Shown here: in pieces, positions 1-9,943 of the stretch
Layout: each line of letters starts with the position of its first letter
How positions within the stretch are numbered: position 1 is the first letter of the stretch
NCBI RefSeq assembly: GCF_000182925.2
Contig: NC_026507.1
Location: forward strand, 2,108,001-2,172,000
Direction of reading: 5' to 3'
Length of the DNA stretch: 64,000 nt
From: Neurospora crassa OR74A
Taxonomy: Eukaryota > Ascomycota > Sordariomycetes > Sordariales > Sordariaceae
Program-made: the position numbers and the translations under genes
Notes under the pieces: model-generated
What the model was told of the DNA's origin: nothing
What the model saw: only the letters and a program-made list of their open reading frames with translations
Databases searched by the model: none

Positions 1-979
1 CACAGCTCTCGCCTCGCCCACGCGATTGTTCTGCATCAATGCCTGCTGGAAAACCTGCGAGTTTCCGGTAGTGTCCTCGACGGCGGCCTTGACCTCGTCC
101 TCGGTCGCATCGGGGCGCACAATGCGGTACTGGCGGGCCATCTGCTCCTGCATCTTCTTGCGGAACGAGGATTCGACGCCCTGATAGTCTTGAATCGCTT
201 GTCGCAACCGGCGGTCAACGCGGCCAACCTGGGCCTGGTTTCGAGGCTGGCGGCCCTCAGGGCTCGACTTGATTTTGCGGACGCGATCAGTTATGGTGCG
301 GTACAAGGCCATGGTCTCCGTGTTGAGTGTGTCTAGCTGCCGACTCGATGAGCTAGCGGATGAATCCGCCTCAGCGAGGCAGCGGTCCTGCAGTCTTCGT
401 AGCTCGCGTAGATTTGCTTCGATTTGCTCGATTCCATTGTCGATGTCCCGGCACTCGTTCAGAATTGCAGTCGGGTCACCGCCATATAAGCCTCCAGTGG
501 TGATTGAGCTCATCTCCATATTGTTTCCTGATACGATGCAATGGTTAATTTGGTTGTGCTTTTTGACACTTGTCTTGTGCTGAGCTCACCTCCATAATTG
601 CCTCCGGCGTAGGAGGCGGGAGACTGGTCCCTTTCACCAAGCGGGGAATAAGCACCAGCGGCACCATCCCGTTGGTCGAAGGAAGGATCTCTTCCACCGT
701 ATCTATACCGTAATCGATGTCAGTAAACAACACGGCACGGTGACGTCGTGGTTATTCGGGGTGTCAGGTAGACGAACCCGTACTGATGGTTTTCCATTGT
801 TAGCGATACATTCAGAGAGGATGGCAGTGGAAGCAGAAAGATTGGCAAGAAGGAGGGAGGCCGACACTCTTGAGATCCGAATTGTCTGGGGCGGAGCGAC
901 GTATTGGTGGAGTCATGGTTCTGTAGCAAGACGGTGGGTTTGTGAGAAGGAGAATATGTTTTGAAACACTCACACTCAT
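1..979 (-). CDS. SSO1: Plasma-membrane syntaxin (Sso1-type Qa-SNARE), C-terminus outside window
   Basis: This is a t-SNARE of the syntaxin 1/Sso family, which pairs with Sec9 and v-SNAREs for fusion of secretory vesicles at the plasma membrane. Proposed exons on the minus strand are 979-974, 782-778 (five bases), 702-590 and 527 to the window edge. The first product residues read MSYGYGGRDPSFDQ, followed by a Gly/Tyr/Ser/Pro-rich head. A helical Habc-type region follows (DIDNGIEQIEANLREL, then TITDRVRKIKSSPEGR and RVDRRLRQAIQDYQ). The visible part stops at QALMQNNRVGEARAV, before the SNARE motif and membrane anchor, which lie beyond position 1. Introns have good signals: donor GTGAGT with branch CTAAC and CAG, donor GTTCGT with branch CTGAC and TAG, and donor GTGAGC ending in TATCAG. 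The long exon is certain. The first two small exons are inferred from phase and splice signals and should be checked with RNA. Confidence 0.87.
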
Positions 980-2405
980 CTTGGAAGGCGGACGCGCACA
1001 GGCGCTGATGCTCAAGCAGGCGCTTTAAAGAGGAGATGGATGTTATTCAGATCGATGTCGAGATGAAGGTATACGTGGGTAATGTGACTGGACAGTGACG
1101 ATGCTTGATGAATGCTTATGCCGACAAAAAAAAAAAAAAAACGATGCCAAAGATGGTGTACTGCAAATCGAGATAAAGAGAATGACTAGGTAGGAAAGAG
1201 AACTAAAGGATGGGAAATTGGCTGTTTGATAGGAAAGGGAGAACGGGACCTCGGACTTGCTGTGAAATGGGTTTGGTTATTTTAGGGCAGCACTGCGCCT
1301 AGTGAAGGATCCAGGCAATGTACTGTGTAGGAAGGAGCACAGGAGCCCAAGCAGCGTAGGATTCTCAGGAGTTGATCGAAACGGGCCTAGTGCTACCTAC
1401 TCCCTGGCCCATTACATACGATCATTCTCCTATGTACATGGCACAAGTACACAGTAGCCTAACAGTTCAGGCGTCACTATTCGTATACGTCGTGAAGTAC
1501 ATGTGGGTGGCGAGGACACGAATGAGCAATGAAAGTGCTGGCAGCATTGTTGTTGTTAATCATTTCTTCACACTGTGAGAAGCGCACTGTATGCTTTTTT
1601 GGGATCAGGGACTGTTCTTGCAAATGGATGGTTGGCTGGCTGGCTGGTTGGATGGTGAACACCCATCCGACTATACCTAATATCCAGCTGTTTGCCATAA
1701 TCAAAGTCCAATGTGCGACTCTTCCCCATGCGACTTGACAGTAGTGCCTCAAACTCCTCATAACGTGTACCACCAGTCAGCCTCTTGTCGGTATGCTGAG
1801 ATATGCCGATAGACCAAAAAGGGACGACCTTGAGACGAAACGCCTACTACAGCACAATGTCCACAAAGATGAGACGAGCATCGACGGTGTTTCAGGGGAC
1901 CCGAGCATATTGCATGGATTGTGTTCAGGAACGCACATTTGGGTGGAGCTGTTGATCATTGCGCCGCCATGGCCTAGATGCCTATGATTCGTCGAACTTG
2001 GCCCGCCTGGACCCGCCTGTTCCGTCTTTGGTACATACCTAGTGTACACTACAGGGCTCGAGTAGGGGCTCGGCTCAAGTCCGACAGGCATCTGGGCAAC
2101 TCTTGTGTGTAGTGTAGTGTACCGCAGTATACACTGCGTTTTGTAGCTTGGCCTTTGCACCGAGTTTCCACTTGAATCGAGAGTTTCAGACCCAACATCG
2201 ACAGAACACATGGTCCGAGTATACCTATTCTTGTGAGCCTGTCCTGACTGGTTTCCTGGGTATTCTGTTTCATCTGGACCGTAATTCTAGCTGTCGTAGG
2301 TCCCTATACACATACTCGCGTCGAACGCGACCCACTTTGCGGGCCGTGCTAAATTCGTACTCACTTCTCCTCACTGTATCGGTCCATCACGTCTTCAGAC
2401 CCGCT
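980..2405. other. Intergenic: syntaxin promoter and MEMO-gene 3' flank
   Basis: No convincing gene is seen. A run of 16 A lies at 1126-1141, within about 170 bases upstream of the syntaxin start. The short open frames in either strand have no recognisable domain and no coherent splicing. A TGGCTGGCTGGCTGG microrepeat lies near 1630-1648. Confidence 0.6.
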
Positions 2406-3539
2406 TCAGAGGATAGAGTAAGCTGACACATAGCTCACGCTAAAGTCGCTTTGCTTCTCAACCAGATTACTTCGCTGATACTGGACAAACTGGAACTTGC
2501 CCTTACTTTCCCCGGACTGAGCACCTCCCATTTTCTCCAAGGCTGCCAGTACAACTCCAATCGGGTGTCTGCCACATACCGTGTTGTTGGTTCCCTTGAG
2601 GATGCTGTAGTAGTCGCTGTGGTCGCCCGTCTTGATTGAGTCCATCACCAGATCATCAAGCGCCTTGATGACTTCGTGGATAGGTACCTCAGCGTCTCTT
2701 GGCTCGCTCCCATCTGCTTTGGTTTTGAAACCCGGCTGGATCTTGAGACTCGCCCACTGTGCGTCCTGGTCTCGGACGAGGCCTTTGTGTAACTGGGGCC
2801 GATAGTGGTAGTTCTTGCCCCAATGACAAAAGTCTGATGAGATGATGAACGCGTTTTTGGGGTCCGCCAGATATGGCGCCAGGATGGAGCCAACGGCTTT
2901 CTCCCCGTCTGCAGACAAGTCTCCGACTAAGACCGGCACGATGGGCGGGAACTGGCTGCTGTCGCCACCGAGCGTCTGCTCAAGTCTCTTCCACAGGTAA
3001 GGCAGATGCATCTCCAGACAATGCTCCCGGATGTCATATTCAACAGGGATCGGGGAGAACTTTTGGTCTTCCATCAACTCGTCAACGGCCTTGCCATCCA
3101 CAACTAGATCCCCAAATGGGGTGCTGTACTTTCCGAACGTAGACAGCGCGCAACCCTTCAGGTAGAAGGTATGGGATGGACCGAGGAGGAAGACACGCTT
3201 CACGTTTGCGAGGTCTAGGATTTTGTAGGCCCATGCAGCACATGGCCCAGAGTACGAGTAGCCAGCGTGCCTGTTGATAGCCAGTTAGCTTTTGCAGGAA
3301 GTGGACGGGCTGGTGGATCATTGATGGGGGCCTGACGGGGCAATAATCACACGAGCACCTGGGATGGGGAGGTCCCTTCCATCCAGCTTGTTAGGCACAC
3401 GGCTCATAAACTCGTCGAGTTGGGAGGATAGCCGCGCAGCATTGCCCAGGTACCATGAGCCAGCATGGCTAGCCGGTCGCGTTCTCTGGAAGTCGCCGTG
3501 GCCGTCGCTCTTGGACCAGTCTCTCGCCGCGGCCTCCAT
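2406..3539 (-). CDS. MHO1: MEMO1-family protein (yeast Mho1 homologue)
   Basis: This belongs to the MEMO family, a metal-binding protein class structurally related to non-heme iron dioxygenases. Human MEMO1 binds copper and iron and links receptor signalling to the cytoskeleton. The function of the fungal form is less clear. Two exons (3539-3337 and 3270-2406) join to give 355 residues, close to the family length. The join restores IIAPHAGYSYSGPCAAWAYK, the family hallmark. The three conserved metal ligands appear as H69 in APHAGY, H101 in LLGPSHTFYL and C300 in TVCGRHPIG. The intron has donor GTCAGG, acceptor CAACAG, and 66 bases. The start ATG at 3539 gives MEAAARDWSK; an N-terminal extension before RPASHAGSWY is usual in fungal members. 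The gene stands alone, with no sign of co-regulation with its neighbours. Confidence 0.93.
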
Positions 3540-4776
3540 GGTCAATCTCGGCCTGCAAGCCTCTTGGGGTCTGAGGTAGGGGTTTGATAAAACGGAAACC
3601 GTTTATATACAATAATCAATGGAAGCTCAATGCGAAAGGGTGCGGTAGGTGTTTTACGGAACCCTATTTACAAAGTTGCCTGTGATGTGTGTTGCGGAGA
3701 TGTTATCGTCAGAAGGCAAGGCGATGGGTACACTAGGTATTTGTTAGTAGGTAGCGTGCCCCGCATTGCCGGCAGGATGACGTCCTCTGCAAAATAGAAG
3801 TGCGCTGGTCCCTTCTCAGGAGAGCTAAAGGTGCTAGGCACGCTAAGGTACACGGGTAGACATACACACAAGTATCCACCTCAGCTAGCTTTACTGGAGC
3901 TCACCAGATGCGGGGTGTGAAGTCAGACAACCAACCTACCTATAAGTCATCACACATGGTAGCATGTGGATCTGCATGTCCGCCCTCGTGGTTTACCTTG
4001 TGCTTGTGATATAGGCCCACAGGCCACAAGAGCTGCTGATATCGTTCGTTTGACTCTGCTGGAGGTGGCCCTCCACCCTAGACTTCCGCTTCCTCGTCTG
4101 CTCTAAAATCTGAATCCGTTCGGTGGTGTTAGCTCTAGACCCCTCAAAACATGCCCACTTCATCGGAGGTTGCGGTAATCGCTGTAATTCTGTATGAGTC
4201 GCTTCATGGAAATTTTAGAGCAGCGACCTAGGCTTAGGTGTTGGTTGGAATTTCTTACTCCCGGCTTCACCTTTCATACGCCAGGGTTCAATAGTTGCTT
4301 GGTGGACTGAACAGGTCGTAACCACGATGAAAATTAGAATAGTAATACTGTAGCCTATTCGTCCGGCTCGAAGGTGTTGTGTATCCTATTCTATATGCTC
4401 TCGACATGGTGCTACCGTAGGGAATTAGAGCCGTCTAGCGAATGCTCTGCCCCTGAGCTGATCGACTGTGTAGATTGATCATTGTCCGGCTACACCCAAG
4501 TACCTCTAGTGTCCTTTTCCAGTTGAGATTATACTCTTGCTTCCCAAATCGAAAAGCAATTAAGACCATCGCTACTACCTCGTAGTTAAGAGCATGCGCG
4601 CAAGATAGGTGCTGCTACATAATCCAGACTTAACGAGCAATCTACTTGCAAAGATATAAACAACAGAATATAATAAATTAAACTGTCCCCCGCTCCTCCT
4701 TCCTCTTTTGCTCCCGGGCTCTATAACCATATAGAGCAGCTCGAAGAAAATACTATTCTTATTAATTTCCAAAACC

Positions 4777-4853
<77 letters not shown>

Positions 4854-5038
4854 TATGTGTGTGTGTGTGTGTGATATAAATAAGATACATATACATAAAT
4901 AGATGAATAACGCCTAATGTGCCTATGGACAGCCAGAATCCAGACTCGTGAAAACGCCTTACCCAAACTTAGTTCCAGAACAGTGGTATCTTTGCATCCC
5001 CTCCTGACCTGATGGCCTCATGGAACCCTGATAGCACT
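3540..5038. other. Intergenic region with microsatellite
   Basis: About 1.5 kb separates the MEMO gene from the Cys-rich protein gene. No coding frame, tRNA or transposon end is recognised. The only distinct structure is the dinucleotide repeat at 4782-4873. Confidence 0.6.
4782..4873. repeat. Compound (AT)n-(GT)n microsatellite
   Basis: About 15 AT units pass directly into about 19 GT units, then an ACGTAT interruption, then further GT units. It lies between genes, a few hundred bases downstream of the Cys-rich protein gene. Such runs are likely to vary in length between strains. Confidence 0.95.
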
Positions 5039-5886
5039 TTAGCCAACCCAGATCCTTCTCTCGGCACAAGCTAAACATCTCCTGTGTTCTCCCAAATTAC
5101 TGATCGAACAGCTAAAACAAACCATCTTCCCACAAGCTTCACATAGCGAGAAGTTACTGTCGTATTCATCGTTCCCTTGTTCACGACCAGTGCTGACCTG
5201 GGTACAAACATCCAGCATGTCAACGTCGTGTTTTCCCCCTTCTCCTCCTTTCTTGGCATATCTATTGCCACTGTTACCACTCGGGCCTGCCCCACAATCC
5301 TCACAGCTCGTAGGCGTATCCAGGAGACTGTTGACGGAGGGGTCTGAGAATATTGTAGGAAAGATGCGAGAGGAACATGTCGGGACTGGAGCAGCAGGAA
5401 GGTTCCAGAAGCTGTGAAGCGAGCGTTGTTGACCGCGGTTGGCTTGTGGTTGCTTTTGGAGGGTAACAGACGGTCCTACGTCGTTGACAGTGCTTGGTTG
5501 CTGCTGATGGTCGGGGTTCAAGACTGGGCTTGCGGCATGGTGTTGTTGCTGTTGCTGTTGGGCGGCATACAATAAGCTGAGGGTCCGTTCTGGCACCGAA
5601 TCGAGTAAGCGTTGGTCCCGTGACGGATGGAGGGAGAGGAGAACTGGGCAGACGTACGATGGACTTCTGCCTCAGAAGGCCGGTTGTTGCGGTACCGTTT
5701 CATGGTGCGGCTGTGGAGGTGGGATGTCGTGGGTGAGAGGATGGTGGGGAAAGACTTCTGGCTATTGATGACAGAAGCAATTGCGCTCAGGTCGAAGCCA
5801 TGATCGCTGGATGTTCCAGCTGATGGAGACGGCAAAGATGAGCTGAAGGAGAGCTCAGACTCTGATCGTTTGCGCTTGAGGAACAT
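5039..5886 (-). CDS. Unknown protein, polyQ segment and C-terminal Cys/His cluster
   Basis: No family name can be given. Two exons (5886-5658 and 5589-5039) join to 259 residues. The 68-base intron has donor GTACGT and acceptor GTGCCAG and joins RPSEAEVH to QRTLSLLYAAQ. The protein starts MFLKRKRSESELSF, a basic and Ser-rich head that could act as a nuclear signal. The middle holds KRYRNNRPSEAEVHQRTLSLLYAA, then a run of six Gln and Pro/Ser-rich sequence. The C-terminus has a CEDC pair and a cluster C226, C229, C234, C237, H245, C248, C251 (C-x2-C-x4-C-x2-C-x7-H-x2-C-x2-C), which suggests zinc binding. It could be a nuclear regulator, but that is inference. An upstream ATG near 6039 in the same frame would add 51 residues; the internal start is preferred because the charged motif begins there. 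Confidence 0.75.
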
Positions 5887-7422
5887 GTCGCGATCAAGCT
5901 TTGAACTTTGGCACACGGGGCAGGATAGACCCGGGCAACATATAAATTGAAATGACCTGCTGTTAGTTTCCAGATAATGTCGGCTTGGAATGTAGCGTTG
6001 TAAGTTGTTCGGAGAACTGCAGTTGTAGCAGGAAGTCAAACTGAAGCCACGCTATGCGACCCGCCGCGATCGATGAATGAGTGATGTCCAATTTAGGTAA
6101 CAACGAGTCTTGGCAGGGTTGGGGTTGCGGTAATAGACCCAACACTTGCAACCACCATTTCAAACAACCCCCCTATATGTAAACAAGGAAACCCTGTGGT
6201 CGACAGAGTTTGATTCTAAAGATAGGTACTACTGCCCGGTTCGGTTGCCGTTATTGGAATTTTGACTTGGTCAGCCGCAAGGCTTGTGGAAGTAGGGACT
6301 GTACCCCCCAGTACACTGCAGCCTTGAAAGTCTTCCCAGCAGTTACCTCTAGGTACTTTCGCAGCATACATCGACAGCCGCGGTTAGTGGTGAAACTTCA
6401 ACGGAACTTATTGAACTCTCTTGAACTCGAGATTCCCATTCGAGCCGGTCAAGATGATCAAGTTTGTGGAAGTGAAGGGTTCGAAATGTAGCATTGCAAC
6501 ACGCAACCTGGCAACAAACAGTTTTATACCCAAAATCAAACCTGTCGAGGCTTTCGGGTATTCTGTCCATTCTCTTTATTTCACCTCAATACGAACCATA
6601 TACGAACCATATACGCACCCGCCCTCGCGCTCCTAAGCCCGCAGTATGTCATGAATGCGGCTCTGCCAGTCCAACGACGTGCTAAGTGTACATGCTAGAG
6701 ACCAAATTTATCTAAATCATTCATGAAAATCCCTTGGCCCGCCTCCCATAGCTTTCGCTAGCCCAGCGAGGGCCGTTTCCAGGTCGCATCGTCGGGACCG
6801 AATAGCTTATGCAATTGTTCCAACACTACTTGGCCCCGAATTGCCCAGTTTGCCCTTGACGGAGTAGTCGGTCAACGCTTTGCGTACACTTCCGGCTCAC
6901 TCCTTGATCAGGCATACCGACGAGCGTGAGGCCTTCCACATGGCTTCAACAGAAAAAAAATACGCTTTGTCACGCTTTCCACCATTGTCGCTTTGTGCGC
7001 TGCACCATGTGTATCAGTTTGTTGGCATATTCGTGAGGGTTGAACTGCAGTCTGCTGATGAAGAGCGTTAGGGATTAGGTAGCTATTAGGCGAGTTGAGC
7101 TCGGTGCGAAGGCGGCGCGTGGTGGACGGGTGAGATGCAACGATTCATGGAAGAGGACTGACTGGTCTTCGAGATGATTATCCCATCAATTCCACAAAGT
7201 TATGAGTAAGGTAATGTACTAACCATGTTATGTTATGCACGCACGCATTAACATAAAATCGACAGAGGAGTGACATAGCAGTACTAAAAGGATAGCGGCC
7301 ATGCATTTAAAAACCCTTTTTATCTTCTTGCGCGGCGAATTTCGTTTCCGAGAATCTGTTTCTTTTTTCTTACCACCGACCAATCCTACTCTGCTCTTGG
7401 TAAATGGGTTCAGACAGAGTAA
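5887..7422. other. Intergenic, no gene recognised
   Basis: About 1.5 kb contains the promoter and 5' leader of the Cys-rich protein gene and the 3' flank of the Pol kappa gene. The small open frames show no domain and no consistent splice structure. Several direct TACGAACCATA copies lie at 6590-6612. Confidence 0.5.
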
Positions 7423-9363
7423 TCATCCAAAACAGAGCCTTTTCTGCTTCGGATCGGATGTAGTAGCATGCCGTCCTCTCTTTCTCTCTTTTGGCTTCTT
7501 GTGTTCCATCTTTGAAGTTTTGGGCTCTTGGGACGGCATGACAGCTTCCTCCTGTATGGTATCGCGGATTGCTTGCCGCGAGAGACATAGGTCAATGTGG
7601 TCGTTGAAACGCCTTTCTTCCGCCACCTGCAGCCTGTCGCAAATTGGGCAGTTCCACCACTCTGGTTTTGCAAAAAGCGGCTCTCTATCATACTGTCGCG
7701 AATGAGGCGTGATCTCATCCCCATCACTGTGGGAAGCAGATTGGCTGGGTGAATCCCGCCCCGTTAGTCTTGTTTCTCTTGTGCCCTGGGCTCCTGGCTC
7801 TCCTGATGATACAGCTGATATCCCCACGGGCCGTGTCTCCCATTTACCGCCATCCAAGTTTGTCGTTTTCTTTGCGAAAGTGGTCTCATGACCCTCCGAT
7901 CTATTACCCCGCGACTTCAAACCAAAAAAGGCCAACGAGTTCGGTTTCTTCGTAGTAGCGAGATTCGTACACCTTAGCCCCATCAATCGTAACTTCATGC
8001 CTGGGATTTCCTGCTCTAGTTTCGTAAGCATCGGAAGCGCGTGCTTGTACAGATCCGTGGCAAGGTGTACAGCCCGGGGCAGAACAGTCTGGCGGGTGAG
8101 GACTTCGAACGTGTGAAGCTTCACCTTGAGACACAAAGTTCGGCCCTTGCATTCGGCCCGGCGGAGATCTTGTTCGAGATCCTCCGACGTCCGACGCAGC
8201 TTGTTTCGGAGCTCTGTCGGGTCACTCATATCACGAAAAGTACTCTCTGTGCCGACGCTCTTGCGCTCATATGTTTCTGCTGGCTTTACGCACGTGCGAC
8301 CTAAGCCTAGAAAACAGTGGAGGAGGAACTCAGAGGCCTTCTCTCCAAAAAGGTTGCGAAGATACTGCCTATTGGAGTAAATGTCCCCAAGTGTATGAAT
8401 CCCCAATGCCGCAAGCTCGCGCTCAAACACGCGACCTATACCATTCACCTTGCGACAAGGAAGGTCTCGCATAAACTCCAAGATAGCAACACGTTCGCTG
8501 GGCAAAACGTATTGCCCATTAGGTTTGTTCATGTTGGAGCAGATCTTGGCGAGCCTTGTATTTGCAGCGATGCCCGCAGAAACAGTGATGCTCGTTCTTT
8601 CGTGGATATCGTTCCGCATTTTGGCCACGGCGTCGGCCGGAGCCATGGCATGTCGAGTACAATAATCGGTAATGTTGAGGTATGCCTCGTCGATGCTTGC
8701 GCTCTCGAAATTGGGGTCGTACTCGGCTATGATCTCGCGCACCTCCCCGGCCTTTGCTGTGTACTTTTCAAAACTAATCGGGAGTAAAATGAGTTCAGGA
8801 CAGAGCTTTTTGGCCACGAAGCCTGCCATCCCACTGCGACAGCCGTACTTGCGGGCGACGTAGTTGCAGGTGGTGAGGACCCCTCCGCCAACCGCGAAAG
8901 GGAGGTCCTTGAGTTCAGGGCGATCCAGTTGTTCCACGGCGGCGTAAAAAGCATCACAGTCGACATGAACTATGTGTTGAGACAGATCCCGCGACAGCTC
9001 CAGCTGTGCAATAAGGCTATCGGCGACTCGAAGCTCATGACCAAGGTCCAGTTTCTCCAGCTCGCGTTTCTTGCTAAGAATCTGGTCGATTTTGGCTGTA
9101 AGACTTCTGTCCCGGGCCTCCTCGCGATTGAAGTACTTGGAACCTCTGGAGGCATTGTAGATGATCTCAGACACCTTGAGCTGGTCCACGGTATCCTGGC
9201 CAGCCTTCAGCAGCGAAGGCCCCAAAAGGCTGTACTTGAGTGAAGCAGCTGCATCCTCGCCGTTTTCCTTGGGGTGGTCTTGTGGAGACGACACAATCTT
9301 TGTGAATCCGCTAGGGTCGTCTGTATCGGTTGCGCTCGTCTCTGGTTGTGATGTTGTGGTCAT
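7423..9363 (-). CDS. POLK: Y-family translesion DNA polymerase kappa (DinB type) with UBZ finger
   Basis: This is a translesion polymerase of the DinB/Pol kappa branch, which extends primers past bulky lesions in the nucleus. A single uninterrupted frame encodes 646 residues. The N-terminal extension (about residues 40-130) resembles the Pol kappa N-clasp. The palm carries IVHVDCDAFYAAVEQ, with metal ligands D135 and D137 region, and SASIDEAYLN with D225 and E226. YVARKYGCRSGMAG is the fingers motif. The helix-hairpin-helix thumb segment CRKVNGIGRVFERELAALGI and the little finger (VGTESTFRDM) follow. At the C-terminus C572-x2-C575, H589 and C593 form a UBZ4-type ubiquitin-binding zinc finger, for contact with ubiquitinated PCNA. 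A basic tail (KKPKERKRGR and PKQKR) probably acts as nuclear import signal. All catalytic residues are present, so it should be active. Confusion with Pol iota, eta or Rev1 is unlikely because no BRCT or PAD-specific motif is seen. Confidence 0.96.
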   Translation of the reverse strand: MTTTSQPETSATDTDDPSGFTKIVSSPQDHPKENGEDAAASLKYSLLGPSLLKAGQDTVDQLKVSEIIYNASRGSKYFNREEARDRSLTAKIDQILSKKRELEKLDLGHELRVADSLIAQLELSRDLSQHIVHVDCDAFYAAVEQLDRPELKDLPFAVGGGVLTTCNYVARKYGCRSGMAGFVAKKLCPELILLPISFEKYTAKAGEVREIIAEYDPNFESASIDEAYLNITDYCTRHAMAPADAVAKMRNDIHERTSITVSAGIAANTRLAKICSNMNKPNGQYVLPSERVAILEFMRDLPCRKVNGIGRVFERELAALGIHTLGDIYSNRQYLRNLFGEKASEFLLHCFLGLGRTCVKPAETYERKSVGTESTFRDMSDPTELRNKLRRTSEDLEQDLRRAECKGRTLCLKVKLHTFEVLTRQTVLPRAVHLATDLYKHALPMLTKLEQEIPGMKLRLMGLRCTNLATTKKPNSLAFFGLKSRGNRSEGHETTFAKKTTNLDGGKWETRPVGISAVSSGEPGAQGTRETRLTGRDSPSQSASHSDGDEITPHSRQYDREPLFAKPEWWNCPICDRLQVAEERRFNDHIDLCLSRQAIRDTIQEEAVMPSQEPKTSKMEHKKPKERKRGRHATTSDPKQKRLCFG

Positions 9364-9943
9364 GGTGTGTACGCAGTGATGCTGAGTGAGCAGCGAAGAC
9401 TCTGGCAGTGATGGCGCATTTCAATGGTTGAGAGTGACGGGTCAATGATTTCTCTCCTCTCCCCAAGAATTCGGCGCTGTGCGGGCAAACTCTGCTTCGA
9501 GGAGGATATTCAATGCGGCGATAGAATGTGAAGGAGTGGTCAGAAAGACCACGCAGGTGCAACCTCTGTGACTGGAAGGGCGGTAGGCACGGAGGCACTG
9601 TACACTGCTTGGGTTACGAGGAGGTCAAAGGGCGACGCGCTTCGGCGGGGTAACCTTTATATACTCAGTCGCGCTAGCAGCCACCAAGTCACGAGACCTG
9701 TTGCGTCGCCCAAATCTACAGCTGGGGTTAGGGTTGACTGTCAGCAGTTTTAAAGTGATGGCGTCAGGTACCTAGAACGAAGCAGCAATAGTGCTTTCCC
9801 GGGTACAGACAATTTTAGTCGGAACATTGATACAGATTGTTTTCCTATTGCATCGTCAGGTCATGATACCTTTGATTGATTTTGGAGAAAAGATTGATCG
9901 CCAGCAATCGTAGTGACATGAAAAGAAAAAGAAAAGAAGAACA
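9364..9943. other. Intergenic, Pol kappa promoter and TRK 3' flank
   Basis: These 580 bases separate the Pol kappa start from the TRK stop. A short telomere-like GGGGTTAGGGTTG lies near 9723-9735. No gene is seen. Confidence 0.55.

Noticed and set aside
9723-9735. Telomere-like GGGGTTAGGGTTG
   Set aside because: Only about two hexamer units; too short to claim an interstitial telomere or a functional site.
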